A DNA stretch of 64,000 nt, taken from assembly GCA_027924585.1 (NCBI GenBank), contig BSBM01000865.1:2232001-2296000 (forward strand). Direction: 5' to 3'. The notes under the pieces are model-generated. The model had not been told where the DNA came from and made no database searches. It saw nothing but the letters and a program-made list of their open reading frames with translations. Below, in pieces: positions 44,860-57,234 of the stretch. The position numbers and the translations under genes were made by a program. The stretch is from Larix kaempferi. Lineage: Eukaryota > Streptophyta > Pinopsida > Pinales > Pinaceae. The number at the start of each line of letters is the position of its first letter. The first letter of the stretch is position 1.

Positions 44860-47230
44860 ATGAAAAACAAGAAATGGTGATTCCTGCACCGACTAAATTT
44901 GAGGCCTACATTCCTACAATATGCAAGATAGAAGACGACTACGAAAAGACAACATAGACACCTTCAACCGGTAGTCGTTTCAGAGGTGCGACACCCTTCA
45001 AGGTACAAGTTAACTTTGACATCCATTTATTTGAAGTCTCGATAAATAAAGATGCTTTGGATAAATGGTTAAATATTTTAGAGGGTTATTACTTCGTTCA
45101 AAATTTTCTGACAACGAGAAGTTCACCTTCGCACTCTTTAAGTCTCCACCGTGTCATTGATTAGAGGAAATTTGGGGTCTAAAATGGGCCTACTAGGGAA
45201 AATAATAAAAAAATCCACGTCACACTACAAATATTCCATGTCACACGAAGTTAAAGGTGTTAACTAGTGAAGGTCAACCTATAGTATCTCATTAATGGTA
45301 GTTGACAAGTGTGTTGGGTTAGTGTAGAGTTAAGAGATGAGGGTTGAAAATAATAGTGAAAGGTTTAGATTCTTGTACACACACAATAAATGATACAGTG
45401 GTAATTTTTTTAAATTTATATTATAATTTATTTATAAGTGTAGCACTAGTTTTTATATATTTAACAAAATCTAAAACTTTAAAAAAATTAAAAAAAGTTA
45501 AATGAGAAAATATAATTACAATAATACTAAAAATTAACAATTTTTATTTTTATTTTAATTTATAATACTACTTTCAAGTCCTTTAAAATATAAATCTCAC
45601 ATTAATTAAGATTATAGTGGAGTAATTTTGAAATAATAAAAACATTTGTATAATTAATCTTTTAAAAATAAAAATAAATAATATTTAAAAAAATATCATA
45701 AATAAGAAAATAGGAGAGAGAGAAAATAATATTTCACTATTTTTGTGATATATTTCTCTCCCGAACTTGGAATTGGGCTCTCTTGGTACCATTTGAAAGG
45801 TCTCAATGAGAGATACAACTTTTGTGTTTTGAGTTTTACAAGATTCTGCACCAATCTTTTCGGGACGAGCATTTTAGTAACTTGGTACTAAAATGCCCGC
45901 CCTAAAAAATCGGTACAGAATCTTCAGAAACTCAAAACACGAAAGTTGTATCTATCGTCAAGACCTTTCCAATGGTATGAAGAGCACCCAATTTCGATTT
46001 CTGGAGAGAAATTTATCGCAAAGACAGAGAAATATTATTTTCTCTCTTTCTTCTATTTTCGTATTTAGGATACTTTTTAAATATTATTATTATTTTTTAT
46101 TTTTAAAACAATAATTATATAAATGTTTTTATTATTTCAAATTACTTCGCTATAATTTTAATTAATGTGGGATTTATATTTTAAAGGACTTGGAAGTAGT
46201 GATCATATAAAATATTCTATATTTATTATTTCAAGTATATTTATCATATTTCGAGATGAACTTTCCAAGATCTTAACCAAGGTGAAGTTTATAAGAAGTT
46301 ATCTATTGTCAAATAAAAATATGATGCATAATCATAATTGACTTCTATATTTCCAACTCAACCATAATGGTTAACTAAAGTTATTGAAATTCTATTGCTT
46401 TGAGAAATCCAACCCAAACATTTTTTTATGAGGCTCATTTTAGACCCCAAATTTCCTCTAGTTTGAAGATTAATGGGAATGTTACTGGGAGAGGCATGCT
46501 AGCGATGAGTCTATGGCATATGGGATAGAACCCACTTGGGAATTTTTTTTTGATGCTTTGAAGGAGGAGTTCTACCCCATCAGAAACCATGATGACTAGT
46601 ACATGAGATGGACAACTTTGCGTTAGGAAATAGACTAGACAATGGCGAATTTTACTAATATATTCCATACCTTGCACACAAATCTAGGTATCAGAGACTT
46701 TGAATGGTAATTGGTCCTAAAGTACCACAATATCCTACACAAGCACATCCAAATAGAGATGGATTTCCTGGGAATATCTCATTGGGATCCACTTATTGAT
46801 ATGCTGTCAAAATTGAGAAAATTTTCAAACGGAAGAATAAGTGAGAGTTAGGATTTGCAAATTAGCCACAATAGAATCCTAGTAAAGGTGGTCCTAAATC
46901 ATAGAATAAAGGATAGAGAAAGGATAGCCAAAATCATGACAACCAATCTAAACCACAAGTAAAGAAGGGTGATAAGAAGTCGAAGAAGGACACTGGAAAG
47001 TGGTGCAAGTTCCACAAAAGTAGCACAACATCGACAAATGGTGGACAAATGCCATTTGAAACAATCACTGTTGGTTGAGATGAAATCCTTAAATCCAGAA
47101 TCTGTATCGAAATATGAATCAAAGCAAGATAAAGGAAATCATATCATTAACATGGAATCCGGTGCCACCATCGCAACTACAAATATCCAACCAAAGGATC
47201 TAGAGGAGTCATATGAAGGGGAGTGACCCT
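44860..47230 (+). pseudogene. Gypsy D gag, interrupted by a fold-back element
   Basis: Plus-strand gag remnant. Near 44950-45160 it reads TPSTGSRFRGATPFKVQVNF and LDKWLNILEGYYFVQNF, parallel to the gag of Gypsy A. The frame is cut at 45161-46462 by a fold-back insertion and resumes at 46467. The later gag part to 47230 has only short open pieces. No 5' LTR was found: to the left lie about 260 bases without a coding signal and then Copia-2. Stops make it inactive. Confidence 0.65.
45161..46462. mobile_element. Fold-back / MITE-like DNA element (1.3 kb)
   Basis: Both ends carry an inverted repeat of about 30 bp (AGAGGAAATTTGGGGTCTAA followed by AATG). The centre is a long imperfect hairpin: arms 45540-45880 and 45886-46230 match in reverse, with apex arms GCATTTTAGTA (45869-45879) and TACTAAAATGC (45886-45896). 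TTGA lies on both sides (45157-45160 and 46463-46466), a possible four-base target duplication. Removing it rejoins Gypsy D gag. No transposase is encoded, so the superfamily is unknown. Confidence 0.75.
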
Positions 47231-50200
47231 TCCACTCACAGATATGGGTGTAGGGGACTCTACTACATTTCATTGTTGACATCGGTATCCAAAAGAACCT
47301 AATGTTTCCTAAGGTCATCAAGATATTGAAGTTTCCAACGATGCCACAACCCCGGTCCCCATCCATACACCATTGGTTGGTTGAGACAAGGACAAGACAT
47401 CCACATTAGTCAACAATGTTTCCTATCTTATGACATGAATCCCTTCAAAGATGAGGTATTGCGTGATGTTTCCCCATTTTAATTTTGTGATGTTATTTTA
47501 GGATAGCCCTATATGTGGAAACATCATGTTGTTTATGAGTCATGACCCCATAGTGTCATTATTACTTTGGGCAACCAACTCTACAGGGTACCTGAGGTAT
47601 TTTTGACTACTATAGTTTCCTTGATCTCAACAAAGCAATGTCAGAAGGTAATATTCGAGACGGGGAAATTTGTCCTCTTCATTGTTTGATCAAAAGGTGG
47701 ATAGAAGCCAATTGTGACCACAAAGCCACAACATGATGCCTCTCTACATAGCATAAGTAGGTGGAAGATATTATAGAAGAATATAGAGAAATATTTGCCT
47801 CACCTAAATGGGCACCTCTGCACTGCCAGGTTAAACACTCAATTGATTTGATACCAGGTTCTCCCTTTCCTATTGGCCCAATATACAAACACTCTCTTCT
47901 GGAGAATGAGGAAATCAAATGTCAAATGAAAGAGCTCATCCAAAAGTACCACATATGACAGAGCTCCTCACCTTGTGGGAGACCAATTGTGTTGGTGCAG
48001 AAGAAGGATGGGGCATGGCAATTTTGCATTGATTACATAGCCTTGAAAAAAATCACCATCAATAATTGATACCCAATCCCTTGGATTAATGATATTCTTT
48101 ATAAAATTAAGGGTTCCAAGTTCTTCAAAAATATTGATATGAATTTGGGATGCCACCAAGTTTTGATCAAACAAATCAATGTGTGGAAAATAGCCTTCAA
48201 GTCTAAAGAATCCCTTTTTGAATGGTTGGTCATGCCTTTTGCAGGATTAACAAATGCTCCAACAAAATTCACGAGAATGATGGATGATATCTTGTGGTCA
48301 TTCACAAACTCTTTTGTGGTCGTATATCTAGACAACATCCTCATCTTCAAAAAAAATTGGGTGGAATATTTGCAACACATTCAACAGATCCTAAGCACCT
48401 TGTGAAAACACAAGTTATATGCCAATTTGTAGGAGTGATCATTCAACATGGAAATAATCCAATATCTAGGATACATTGTGGATGAAAATGGGGTGTATGT
48501 GTACCTAGCCAATATCCAATTCAGCCATGATTGGCAAGCACCGACAACTCTAACAAAGCTCCGTCGCTTCTTGGGCCTCCCAAAATTTTAATATAGGTTT
48601 TTGTTGGGGTTCTCTCATATTGTTTGTCCCTTGAGCCAAGTGACCAAGGGTGGAGCTAAATCCAAGTTCGCTTGGGGTGTGTAAATAAAGAGCATTAGAG
48701 GATCTAAAATGATGCATCTACTCAGCTCCAATCCTCACTCTGCTAGACCAACAACAACCTTTCGAGATTGAGGAAGATGGCTCTGCCTATGCTATCAATG
48801 AAGTCCTCACTCAGCAGGGACATCCAATAGCCTATAATAGAGAGACACTCTCTGATTTTGTCCATTAGTATGCCACATATGACAAGGAAATGTACTCCAT
48901 TATAGATTCCTGCCACCAATGCAAAAATTACATCCTAGGTAAATATATGATCATCCACACTAATCACAAGCCCCTAAATTCATTTAGATCTAGGTAAAGT
49001 TATAGAATGACCGCAATTATAATTCGTCCACATACCTACAATAATTCCACATGAACATCAAGTATAAGAAGGGAAACACAAATCGATTTGCAAACTTCCT
49101 TAGACGACCTCCAATTATTGTGATGTCTACCCTGCTTAAATATTATGGAAATGAGACCTTCAGGTGGCCCCAATTGTACAATAGTGACCCTGACTTTGTT
49201 GTTACATATCAGGCATTGTAGGCAATAGGATCAATCCCAAACTTTCATATTCAGGATTAAATTTTATGCCATGTTGGCCACCTATATGTTCCTTCATAAG
49301 AGCATGATATATAAGTTGATCTAGGAGGAACACTATAATCAAGTGGTAGGGAATTTCATCCTAGAGAAGACAGTGGTGGTATTTAAAAATAACTTATGTT
49401 GGTTGAAGCTTCAATAAGACGTTGGCAAGTACATTAGATCGTGCACGACCTAGGCCATTACCAAACCTACATACATCAAGAAGTAGGGGTTGTTCACTCC
49501 ATTGACTACCCCATATAGACCTTGGGAATATGTTTTCATGGAATACATGTATGGATTTCCTTCAACCAAGCATGTAAATAACTGTGCATTTGTGGTTGTG
49601 GACCGGTTCTCTAAGATGGCAATTTTAACTCCCTGTAACAAGAGCATCACAGTAGAGGCCACTGCTAATATCTTCTTTGAGAGTGTTTGGGTTCACTTTG
49701 GCTTCCCAAGGACCATTATTTAGGATTGAGATATTACATCCCTAAGTAATTTCTAGTCCATCGTCTAGTCGTTGATGATGGAGATCAAGCTGACCAAATC
49801 AACTGCTTCCCACCCCCAAAATGATGGACAAACATAGGTGATCAATATAATGATTGTGCATATCCTAAGAATGTACAACTTCAAACATCCATGCACTCAG
49901 GATGAGATCCTTCCTTATTTTTAGCATAGCTACAATATAACCCTTCATGTATCTATTGGCCACAACCCCTTTAAGGTGTGCTTGGGATTCCAGCCATTAG
50001 CCCCAATTGACATAGCATTTCCCATTGTTTCTACATAGGATGAATCCTCCCATGCTCAAACTAAGGCTAATTGGGTAGCCAAATTTTTAGAATGGATCGA
50101 TCGCTTACAACAACAGGTACATGGTATTTTGCAAAAATCCAATGCTAAGTATAATGTGTGGCACGATCAACATTGGGTTCCACACAAGTTCCATATGGGA

Positions 50201-50640
50201 GATAAGGTATGGTTACATTAGCAGAAATAGTGCCTCATGGGGCCCCATTGAAATATCCACCCACTTTGATAGGGACCTTACACCATCAAAAAGGTTGTGG
50301 GTGAGAGTGATTTTAAGTTAAGTATTCCCCCTTTCCTTGGCTTTCACCCTATATTCAATGTGGAGTTACTCTGACCATATTTTCCACCTCTCTTGGAAAC
50401 CTTAGAGGTATTCAAGCACTTTTCCCCTATGCAAATCAATCTTGGTTGCATTGAGAAATCAATAGTTGACCAAATAATCAACATTGAGATGAAAAGAAGA
50501 TGCCAGTAGAACATCCAACTATATCGGGTCATCAAAGCAAGGCACCTTCTTCACCATGGAAATGACCTCACTAGGACTCAAATTCAACAAAACTTCCTTA
50601 TGTGATGGAGGAACTTGACGCAATGGAGACCATTTCTCCC
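47231..50640 (+). pseudogene. Gypsy D pol: protease, reverse transcriptase, RNase H, integrase, broken
   Basis: Plus-strand order: protease trace near 47262-47560 (IVDIGIQKNLMFPKVIKILK); reverse transcriptase 47761-48405 with [52 protein letters not shown] and VVVYLDNILIF (Asn for the second catalytic Asp); RNase H traces 48600-49000; integrase 49490-49830 with GFPSTKHVNNCAFVVVDRFS and FFESVWVHFGFPRTI; C-terminal pieces to about 50640 that may include a degraded chromodomain. The frame is broken at many points. The layout matches Gypsy A and the 3' LTR belongs to the same family. Confidence 0.75.
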
Positions 50641-50653
50641 TAAGAGGGGAGAC
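50641..50653 (+). promoter_or_regulatory. Gypsy D polypurine tract
   Basis: TAAGAGGGGAGAC lies just before the LTR start TGATCC. Confidence 0.7.
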
Positions 50654-50654
50654 T

Positions 50655-51274
50655 TGATCCAGGTGGATGTTGAACCACCTATTCCATGAAGTTAAAATGG
50701 TTCTCCATCTTCTTGGCAGTTTTCTACGGTTTTTTTGTTCCCAAAATTCTGGGGCCATTTTGAGGCCCTAAACGATGTTTCTTGGCCAACCAGGGGGGTA
50801 GAGGTCGTCATGGAATTCCCTAGCCCTAGTTACAAACTATGACTTCATCAATTAGTTCTTTCCAATGAGCTATCATATGCCCTAAAAAAATATCATATGC
50901 AAAAGATGTGTCGCAGGGAAGTTGGCGTATCAGCTAACCACCTCGGGGCCCACAAATCCTTTTGGTGCTTCATCTCCTAGGGTTAGGTTTTTGGATGTTT
51001 AGGGTTTTTGTCTCTTTATGATTATGGTAAAATTCTCTTTTCAATATATTTCTAATTAGTTACTACACATGAGTGTAGTTGGCGCATCTCTCTTCGGAGA
51101 TAAGCTACCACCATCAAAGCTAGTTTGTATTGCTTTGCAGTGTACAATATTTTTCCATTCCATTCATTAATAGAATTTGGGTTTTAATGTATTTCTATTC
51201 TCTCTACAAAATGGTTATGTGTGTTTCCATTTTATATTGTTTCCTTCATTTCGTTCTCTAAATAATCCAAATCA
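50655..51274 (+). repeat. Gypsy D 3' LTR
   Basis: The 620-bp LTR runs from TGATCCAGG to AAATCA and is homologous in full to the solo LTR 30386-31008 and the reversed LTRs of Gypsy A. Confidence 0.8.
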
Positions 51275-53407
51275 ATGCTCTTAAAAGAATTAAGGACATT
51301 CAAGACAATCAAGAAAAGACAAAATTATTGGGTTTTCATAATGAAAGGTAGAGGTCATTGAGGATGAAAATAAGAAGATCTAGGGCATAGAAATCATTCA
51401 GCAAGAATCAACCCAGGGAGAAATGATGAAAAAAGTTAGGAATATTTTCCCCAAGACATGTAGGTTGAAGAACAAAACAAAGAAGAGTTGGAGAAGCCTT
51501 CATGACTACTTCTTTAGTAGTACCAAAAACATGTAAATTTTCAAAGGTAGGCCCAAGAAGACAAAGTTAGATATTATCGAAAAGGAATCATCAAAACAAG
51601 GTTTAATATGGAATGTTGCATAGAAGGACCCTAAAAGGGTTTCTAATGAAACAACTTCTTGTTTAGTATATTTTGTTAATGATAATATATGGTTTTTAAA
51701 TGAGCATTCAGCAGAATCAAGTAGGAGAAAATCACACATAAGTTCTTTGGAGGAATAATTGAGGATTCAAAGGTCTTTGATGGAAGTAGAACAGTTCCAA
51801 CAAACTAATTAGCTAGAAGAAAAATACAGTTTCCATGTTTCTAGTTTACAAGATAAGCATAAACAAAAATGGAGATAATAAGGGAAGAACATTTAAAAGA
51901 ATTTTATGTTATTCATGAGAAACAATAATTTCAACTAGAGAGGTTTTTGAACAATTTTTGGGACAAATCAATTCATTAGAAACACATATACAAGAGTTTA
52001 AAGATGAATAGATGTATGTCCAATTCTTTAAATATTAATCTTTTCCAATTAATTCCAAATTGAAAGACACTAAGGAATACTTCTATAGAAAACGAAGTGA
52101 TATTCAACAACGCATCATTTTACTTAAGTTTTTTTATAAAGTAGAAATTTGGGAGGACAAGCAAAATAATGCTCATAGTTATATTGAGAATAACTATCCC
52201 AAGAATGACTGATAATGAAAATGTTCAAATCCATATATATTTACATAATTAGTTGAACTCCTGTGCTCAACTCCAAGAATTAATTAATGAATCTAGTCAT
52301 TGGTGCTCTGTGCTCTAGGATTTAGCTCTGGATGTGATTGATGATTCAACATGCCACATGTTGAAAATCTAGGATGTATAGCTCCTAGCTAGTTAGCTAT
52401 TGTAGATTTATAACAACATAGGGATGCCAACTCAGACAATATCACTCAAATTAAAGAATGGTATAACAATGTAGTAGAAGAATTTATGACCAACCATGAC
52501 AAATGTTATGTGGCAATCTATGTTTCCTTTTCAAAATTTAAAAGGAAGAATTCAAATATCACCAGGAAAATCTATCAAATGTGAATTAATCTTGAAGAAA
52601 TTAAATCCACCATTTCTTTCGCGTGTGATGGAAATATTTGCTCAATGGGAACTATATTTGGAATGGAAAGAGAAATAAAAAGGAAACAAAACCCTCTTCT
52701 AAGTAGGAATAAGAGGAACCAATTTCCCATCTTTAGAGAGTTGGTTGTAATAGGAAAATTTAAATGAAAACATTTTTTGTATAAAGGAGAAACTCCTCGT
52801 TGAGAGTGGGGGTTGGAACTCTAGAACTTAGACTTGTATATTGTTATCAATTTGAATTTAAGATGTAAGACCTACATCTTTTTCAAATTCTCAATTGAAT
52901 AAATATGTCATAATGTGCTTTGGCATTTCTGTGAATCCATGCAAATTTGTTATTTATCCTTGTTCATATGAAATTCTTTTCTATGATAAGTTTGAGTTTT
53001 TCCTAAACTAATGAAGAATTAGATTTAAGGATGTATAGGATTTTTTCTAATGATTTTTCATTTTAAGATGATATATGCATATTTGTTTTAACATGTTAGT
53101 AAATTTACAAATTACTTCTTTCAATTCAATAACTTATCGTTCGATCTTATATCTAATTTCTGCATTCATTCTCCTATCGAGGATAATGAGAACTCACTTT
53201 TAATAACAATAAATCAGGTACATTTTAGGGAATTTAGATTAATTTAGTGAGAACTTATTAAAATAAATTCTATTTATTTATTTTTATGGCTAACCAATCC
53301 CACATATCAGTTGGAATTTTCCACACCAAACAAGAGCATATCTAATTAGGATCTGCCATTGGGAAACTCACCCCTTGTTCTAGGAATATTTTTTCTTCCT
53401 ATCGACA
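51275..53407 (+). repeat. Probable 5' LTR of Gypsy E (start not resolved)
   Basis: The right border is supported by CGACA at 53403-53407 followed by a primer-site-like sequence. A plus-strand TATAAAGG box lies near 52780-52787 and AATAAA near 52899. The left border is not identified. The short plus-strand frame 52496-52678 has no recognised domain. Confidence 0.45.
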
Positions 53408-53410
53408 ATT

Positions 53411-53427
53411 TGGTGCTAGGAGGGTCA
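53411..53427 (+). promoter_or_regulatory. Gypsy E primer-binding site (putative)
   Basis: TGGTGCTAGGAGGGTCA starts three bases after the presumed LTR end and has the usual TGG start. Confidence 0.5.
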
Positions 53428-53705
53428 TATGTGATTAATAGGAAGCATATCCCCATGAACTATTCGACAAAATTTACCCGAGAGGAAAATTTAAAACATG
53501 CTGAATAAAATTTATCTATGACCATAGAAAATCCAGTACAACCTCAGTTTCCTATAGGACTTGAAGATCAGAGATCAATTTTGAACCAACTATACAACCT
53601 AACCCTGCAAATGCCCAGAGATAGAGATGAACTCGAGCGATCGTGGGAATTTTGTCCCAAGAAGAAGACATGAATCAGAGACCAAGGTATAGGGTATGAA
53701 TATTC

Positions 53706-55340
53706 ATGGTTGATTCATCTCATCATATACAATATCCCAACAAAAATCCTCACTCCTTAAAATACTCATCTAATAAGGAAACACCTCTTAAATTTTCTCT
53801 CGAATCTCAAATTGTTCCCATTTCATCTACACAAACTGAACTTACTATTCAAGTATTTCTGAAGAACCTTTTCTTCGTAATAATGTACATCCACAACTAC
53901 AATTATCCAGATTCCTTAGCAGAGCTCAAAGCAAACTACTTGGACATCCACTGATTGAATTCACGATTCCCGCAAAAGGTAAACAATTCAAGAAATAAAA
54001 CTAGAGTGATTATGAATATATCTGTAAGGCCAATCCTCTATTTCATTTCTTAGACATTTCATGGGGAATAGGATATATTGAAAATCTAAAAGTTAAGTTA
54101 GGAAGTTGTATTGGAAAACCACCTTCTCCCCCAAAAATTCACCACAATCTCTTCGAGAGTCTCTAGAAGAATCTTCTCGGAGCATCCCTAGACTTTTATA
54201 CCCATAAAAATGGTTAATAATGACCCAAATCCAAGAATTCCTTGGTTAACCTTAGGTTTTGTTATTGTTATAGGAGTTGTGCATGATCTGTCTAAACATC
54301 CTGAGAGTTCTATTCCAAAATATGATCCAGAAAATAGGGAATCTCCAGAATACCATATCAGTAAGTTTATTTTTGTTGTCAACTTGATGAATGTCCAATA
54401 TGAGGATTTAGTTTTTCGTTTGTTTCCTTATACATTTGAAGGAAATTCCTCTACATGGTATTTTGCCTTACCTTTAAGATCAATAACAAACTGGTTTGAT
54501 TCTAAAAGAATCTTTCTGAAGAAGTTCGGAGAAGATAAGATCCCAACCACCTTAGTATTAGAAATCTCAAGAATTAAAATGAACTCCAAGGAAAAAATTA
54601 AATATTTCAATCAGATTTTTCTAACACTCATGAACAAAATACCTAAAGATTCAAAAACTGCAACAAATGTGGCAATATAATTTTGTACAACTACTCTCCC
54701 CTTATCTATTGCTATGTTTGCAAACAGATTTGGTAAGACTACATTAGCAGAAACATTTGAGGAAAAAATTAATATGGAAAAATAAATGACGAGAATTGCA
54801 GGAAAATTAATAGCTAAAGAAAAGAAAATCTTCCCAACATTCAAGAAACAAACCCATGCATTGAAACCTGCAGAAGAAAAAAAAAGACAAGGAAAATGTA
54901 GATATGTGTAGTTTACAAAGAATTATCAAGGATCATTCCAATGATATTATTGACTTAAAAAATAATTCACAGGAGGGACCGTCATATAGAAGGACTTGGA
55001 GACCTCCATTTAAGAAAAAACACTGCTCCTCCCAATAATATGGATACCTCTTCTGAAGAAATTAATCTTGAATATTTTGTGAATGACCATTATTGTAGAG
55101 CTCACAATGTGAATAATCCAAAAAGGACTTGTTCATCCTTTATTAATATGTTTAAAGTGTTTGTTTCTATGGAGGAGCAAGAAGAGGTCTAGGATAATCA
55201 AGATGAGTATGAATATGAGGAATCCCATGAGCAATCAGTAAATGTTATATGGGATATTTCTCGGTGCAAGGAAGATGAGGAAGATGAGCCTATTGTGATG
55301 CTTAAACCAAAATCAAGGGGACTCCCTCCATTACATATAC
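53706..55340 (+). pseudogene. Gypsy E gag, broken
   Basis: The N-terminal piece 53706-53954 is hydrophilic and then aliphatic. The core at 54210-54680 has IPKYDPENRESPEYHISKF, LFPYTFEGNSSTWYFALPLR, ITNWFDSKRIFLKKFGEDK and KIKYFNQIFLTLMNKIP, a Gypsy gag capsid domain. A His/Cys segment (HYCRAHNV, then RTC) lies near 55085-55140. No protease or pol follows. The element is cut near 55440 by the Copia units. Stops and frame changes break it. Confidence 0.7.
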
Positions 55341-55554
55341 TCCATCCTATTTATCCCTGCTAAGAAAGCTTCCACCATTAGCAAACCATGTATCATTTCA
55401 GGTGACCCTTTTGTTCTACTTATGTTCTTGTTGTGAAATCAAGTCCACCAAGTCATACTCTCTAATGCTAGCAAACCATGTATAATTTTAGGTAACCCTT
55501 GACAACAAGAACGTAAGTGTTTTTGTGTGAAATTTTCAGTTTTTTTTTTTTGGA

Positions 55555-55985
55555 GAATCAAGGATAGCAGGAGGAGCACCACATGGTATGTATTTACTGT
55601 AGGTGGAACAACACTAAGTTGGATTTTGAAACTGTAGAAGGTTGTTGCACTTTCAACAATGGAAGCATAGTATGTTGCTGTTACAGAGGCTAGTAAAGAG
55701 ATGATTTGGTTGCAGAGGTTTATGGAGGAATTGGGTAAGAAGCAGAAGGATAGCAGGTTGTATAGTGACAGCCAAAGTGCCATTCATATTGCAAAGAACT
55801 CAGCATTCCATTCCAGGACTAAACATATGCAGCTCAAGTACCATTTCATACGCTCTATTCTGGAAGATGAATTGTTGAAGCTGGAAAAGATACATACTAG
55901 CCAGAATCCTGCAGACATGTTCACAAAGGTAGTGACCAGAGAGAAATTGAGTTCCTGCTCGGTTTTAGTTGGCCTTCTAGGGTGA
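55555..55985 (+). pseudogene. Upstream Copia unit: RNase H end
   Basis: The plus strand reads DSRRSTTWYVFTVGGTTLSW, then a TAG, KVVALSTMEA, a second TAG, ASKEMIWLQRFMEELGKKQK, LYSDSQSAIHIAKNSAFHSR, and QNPADMFTKVVTREKL at the end. This is the C-terminal RNase H of a Copia element. It ends about 85 bases before an LTR and belongs to a unit whose 5' part is missing. Confidence 0.8.
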
Positions 55986-56060
55986 AGGTGAAGATGAGAA
56001 ATTTGCCAAGTCCAAGGTACAACAAGTGCAACAGTGGTGGAGTTGTTGTGATCATTCTCC

Positions 56061-56071
56061 AAGTGGGAGAT
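56061..56071 (+). promoter_or_regulatory. Copia polypurine tract
   Basis: AAGTGGGAGAT directly precedes the LTR start TGTTGGTTG. It serves the upstream RNase H unit. Confidence 0.8.
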
Positions 56072-56595
56072 TGTTGGTTGTGGAGCCTGATCTCCAGATT
56101 CAGAGACATTATTATTCAGTCGTGTTTGTACCCCAGCTTTATATGATATGTAAAAGGACTGTACACTCACCCTAGCGGGGGGGGTGTGGGGGGGGCGAAT
56201 CCTCCCCCCACCAGGGTCTGGGGGTGATTTTTGGGGTTGTTTTATGGGCCCATGGTTTTGGGTAACCCGTGGTATTTTCCCTATGTATTTTCCCTTTATA
56301 AGAAAGACATTGTAATACGGCTAGGGTTGATGTATTAGGTATTATGCATTGTAAAGATCTCTGAGATCAGAAGAGAGACTGTGAGACAGTGAAGAGGAAG
56401 TGTAGCGGTTGTGCTGTAGGTTGTATCCCTTCACTTTGTTGGACGATATAATAATAAGGACTGGAAACTTCAGTGTGGGCGTATCCCATCTTGGGGTGAA
56501 CCACGATATATCTATGTCTCTCTTGTAATGTGTTTGTGTGATTATATTTTCATTTATGTTTATTGTTATTGCTCTGCGATCCTGTTTTTCTAACA
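56072..56595 (+). repeat. Copia LTR shared by two tandem units
   Basis: The 524-bp LTR is bounded by TGTTGGTTGTGG and CTAACA. A TTTATAAG box lies at 56295-56302. It follows a polypurine tract on the left, as a 3' LTR does, and precedes a primer site and gag on the right, as a 5' LTR does. Confidence 0.8.
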
Positions 56596-56597
56596 AT

Positions 56598-56609
56598 TGG
56601 TATCAGAGA
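56598..56609 (+). promoter_or_regulatory. Copia primer-binding site
   Basis: TGGTATCAGAGA follows the LTR end by two bases. It matches the initiator-tRNA-Met primer site of Copia elements. Confidence 0.85.
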
Positions 56610-56670
56610 CAAAGGTCTATTTGGGAGTTAAACCTGCAGGAAACTAGGGTTTCTAGTTCGAGTGGGAGCA

Positions 56671-57234
56671 ATGGAAGAAGAAGGAAAGTTTAAGGTCGAG
56701 AATTTTAACGGCCAAAACTTCCAGTTATGGAAAATTCAAATGGAGGACTATCTGTACCAGAAGGATATATTCCTGTCGTTGGGAGGAAGAGCAAAGCAGG
56801 CGACGACCATGAAGGACGAAGAATGGGAGGTTCTTGACAGAAAGGAATTGGGGACAATACGGCTATCCCTGGATTCATCGATGGCTTTCAATATCTCAAA
56901 AGAAACGACAACGGAGGGTTTGATGAGCGCATTGGGTAAGCTGTATGAAAAACCCTCGGCCTTAAACAAGGTATTTCTAATGAAGCGTTTATTTAATATG
57001 AAGATGTCTGAAGGTGGATCTGTTACTGATCATTTAAATGAGTTTAATACGGTTACAAATCAACTAAGTTCTGTAAGTGTGAACTTTGATGATGAGGTTA
57101 GGGCTCTTCTAATCTTGTGTTCATTGCCAGAAAGCTGGAATAACTTGGTCATGGCTGTAAGTAACTCTGTCTCTGGTTCAAACACCTTGAAACTTGATGA
57201 TGTTATTGGTGTTATTCTTAGCAAGGAAATGTGA
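56671..57234 (+). pseudogene. Downstream Copia unit: gag
   Basis: The first ATG is at 56671. KVENFNGQNFQLWKIQMEDY, EEWEVLDRKELGTIRLSLDS, LMSALGKLYEKPSALNKVFL and VTDHLNEFNTVTNQLSSVSV make up the conserved gag domain of plant Copia elements (UBN2 type). A TGA at 57232 separates it from the zinc knuckle that follows. This is the best-preserved gag in the window apart from G2. Confidence 0.85.

Noticed and set aside
54428-54844. Minus-strand frames opposite Gypsy E gag
   Set aside because: They are antisense to a clearly better gag match on the plus strand.
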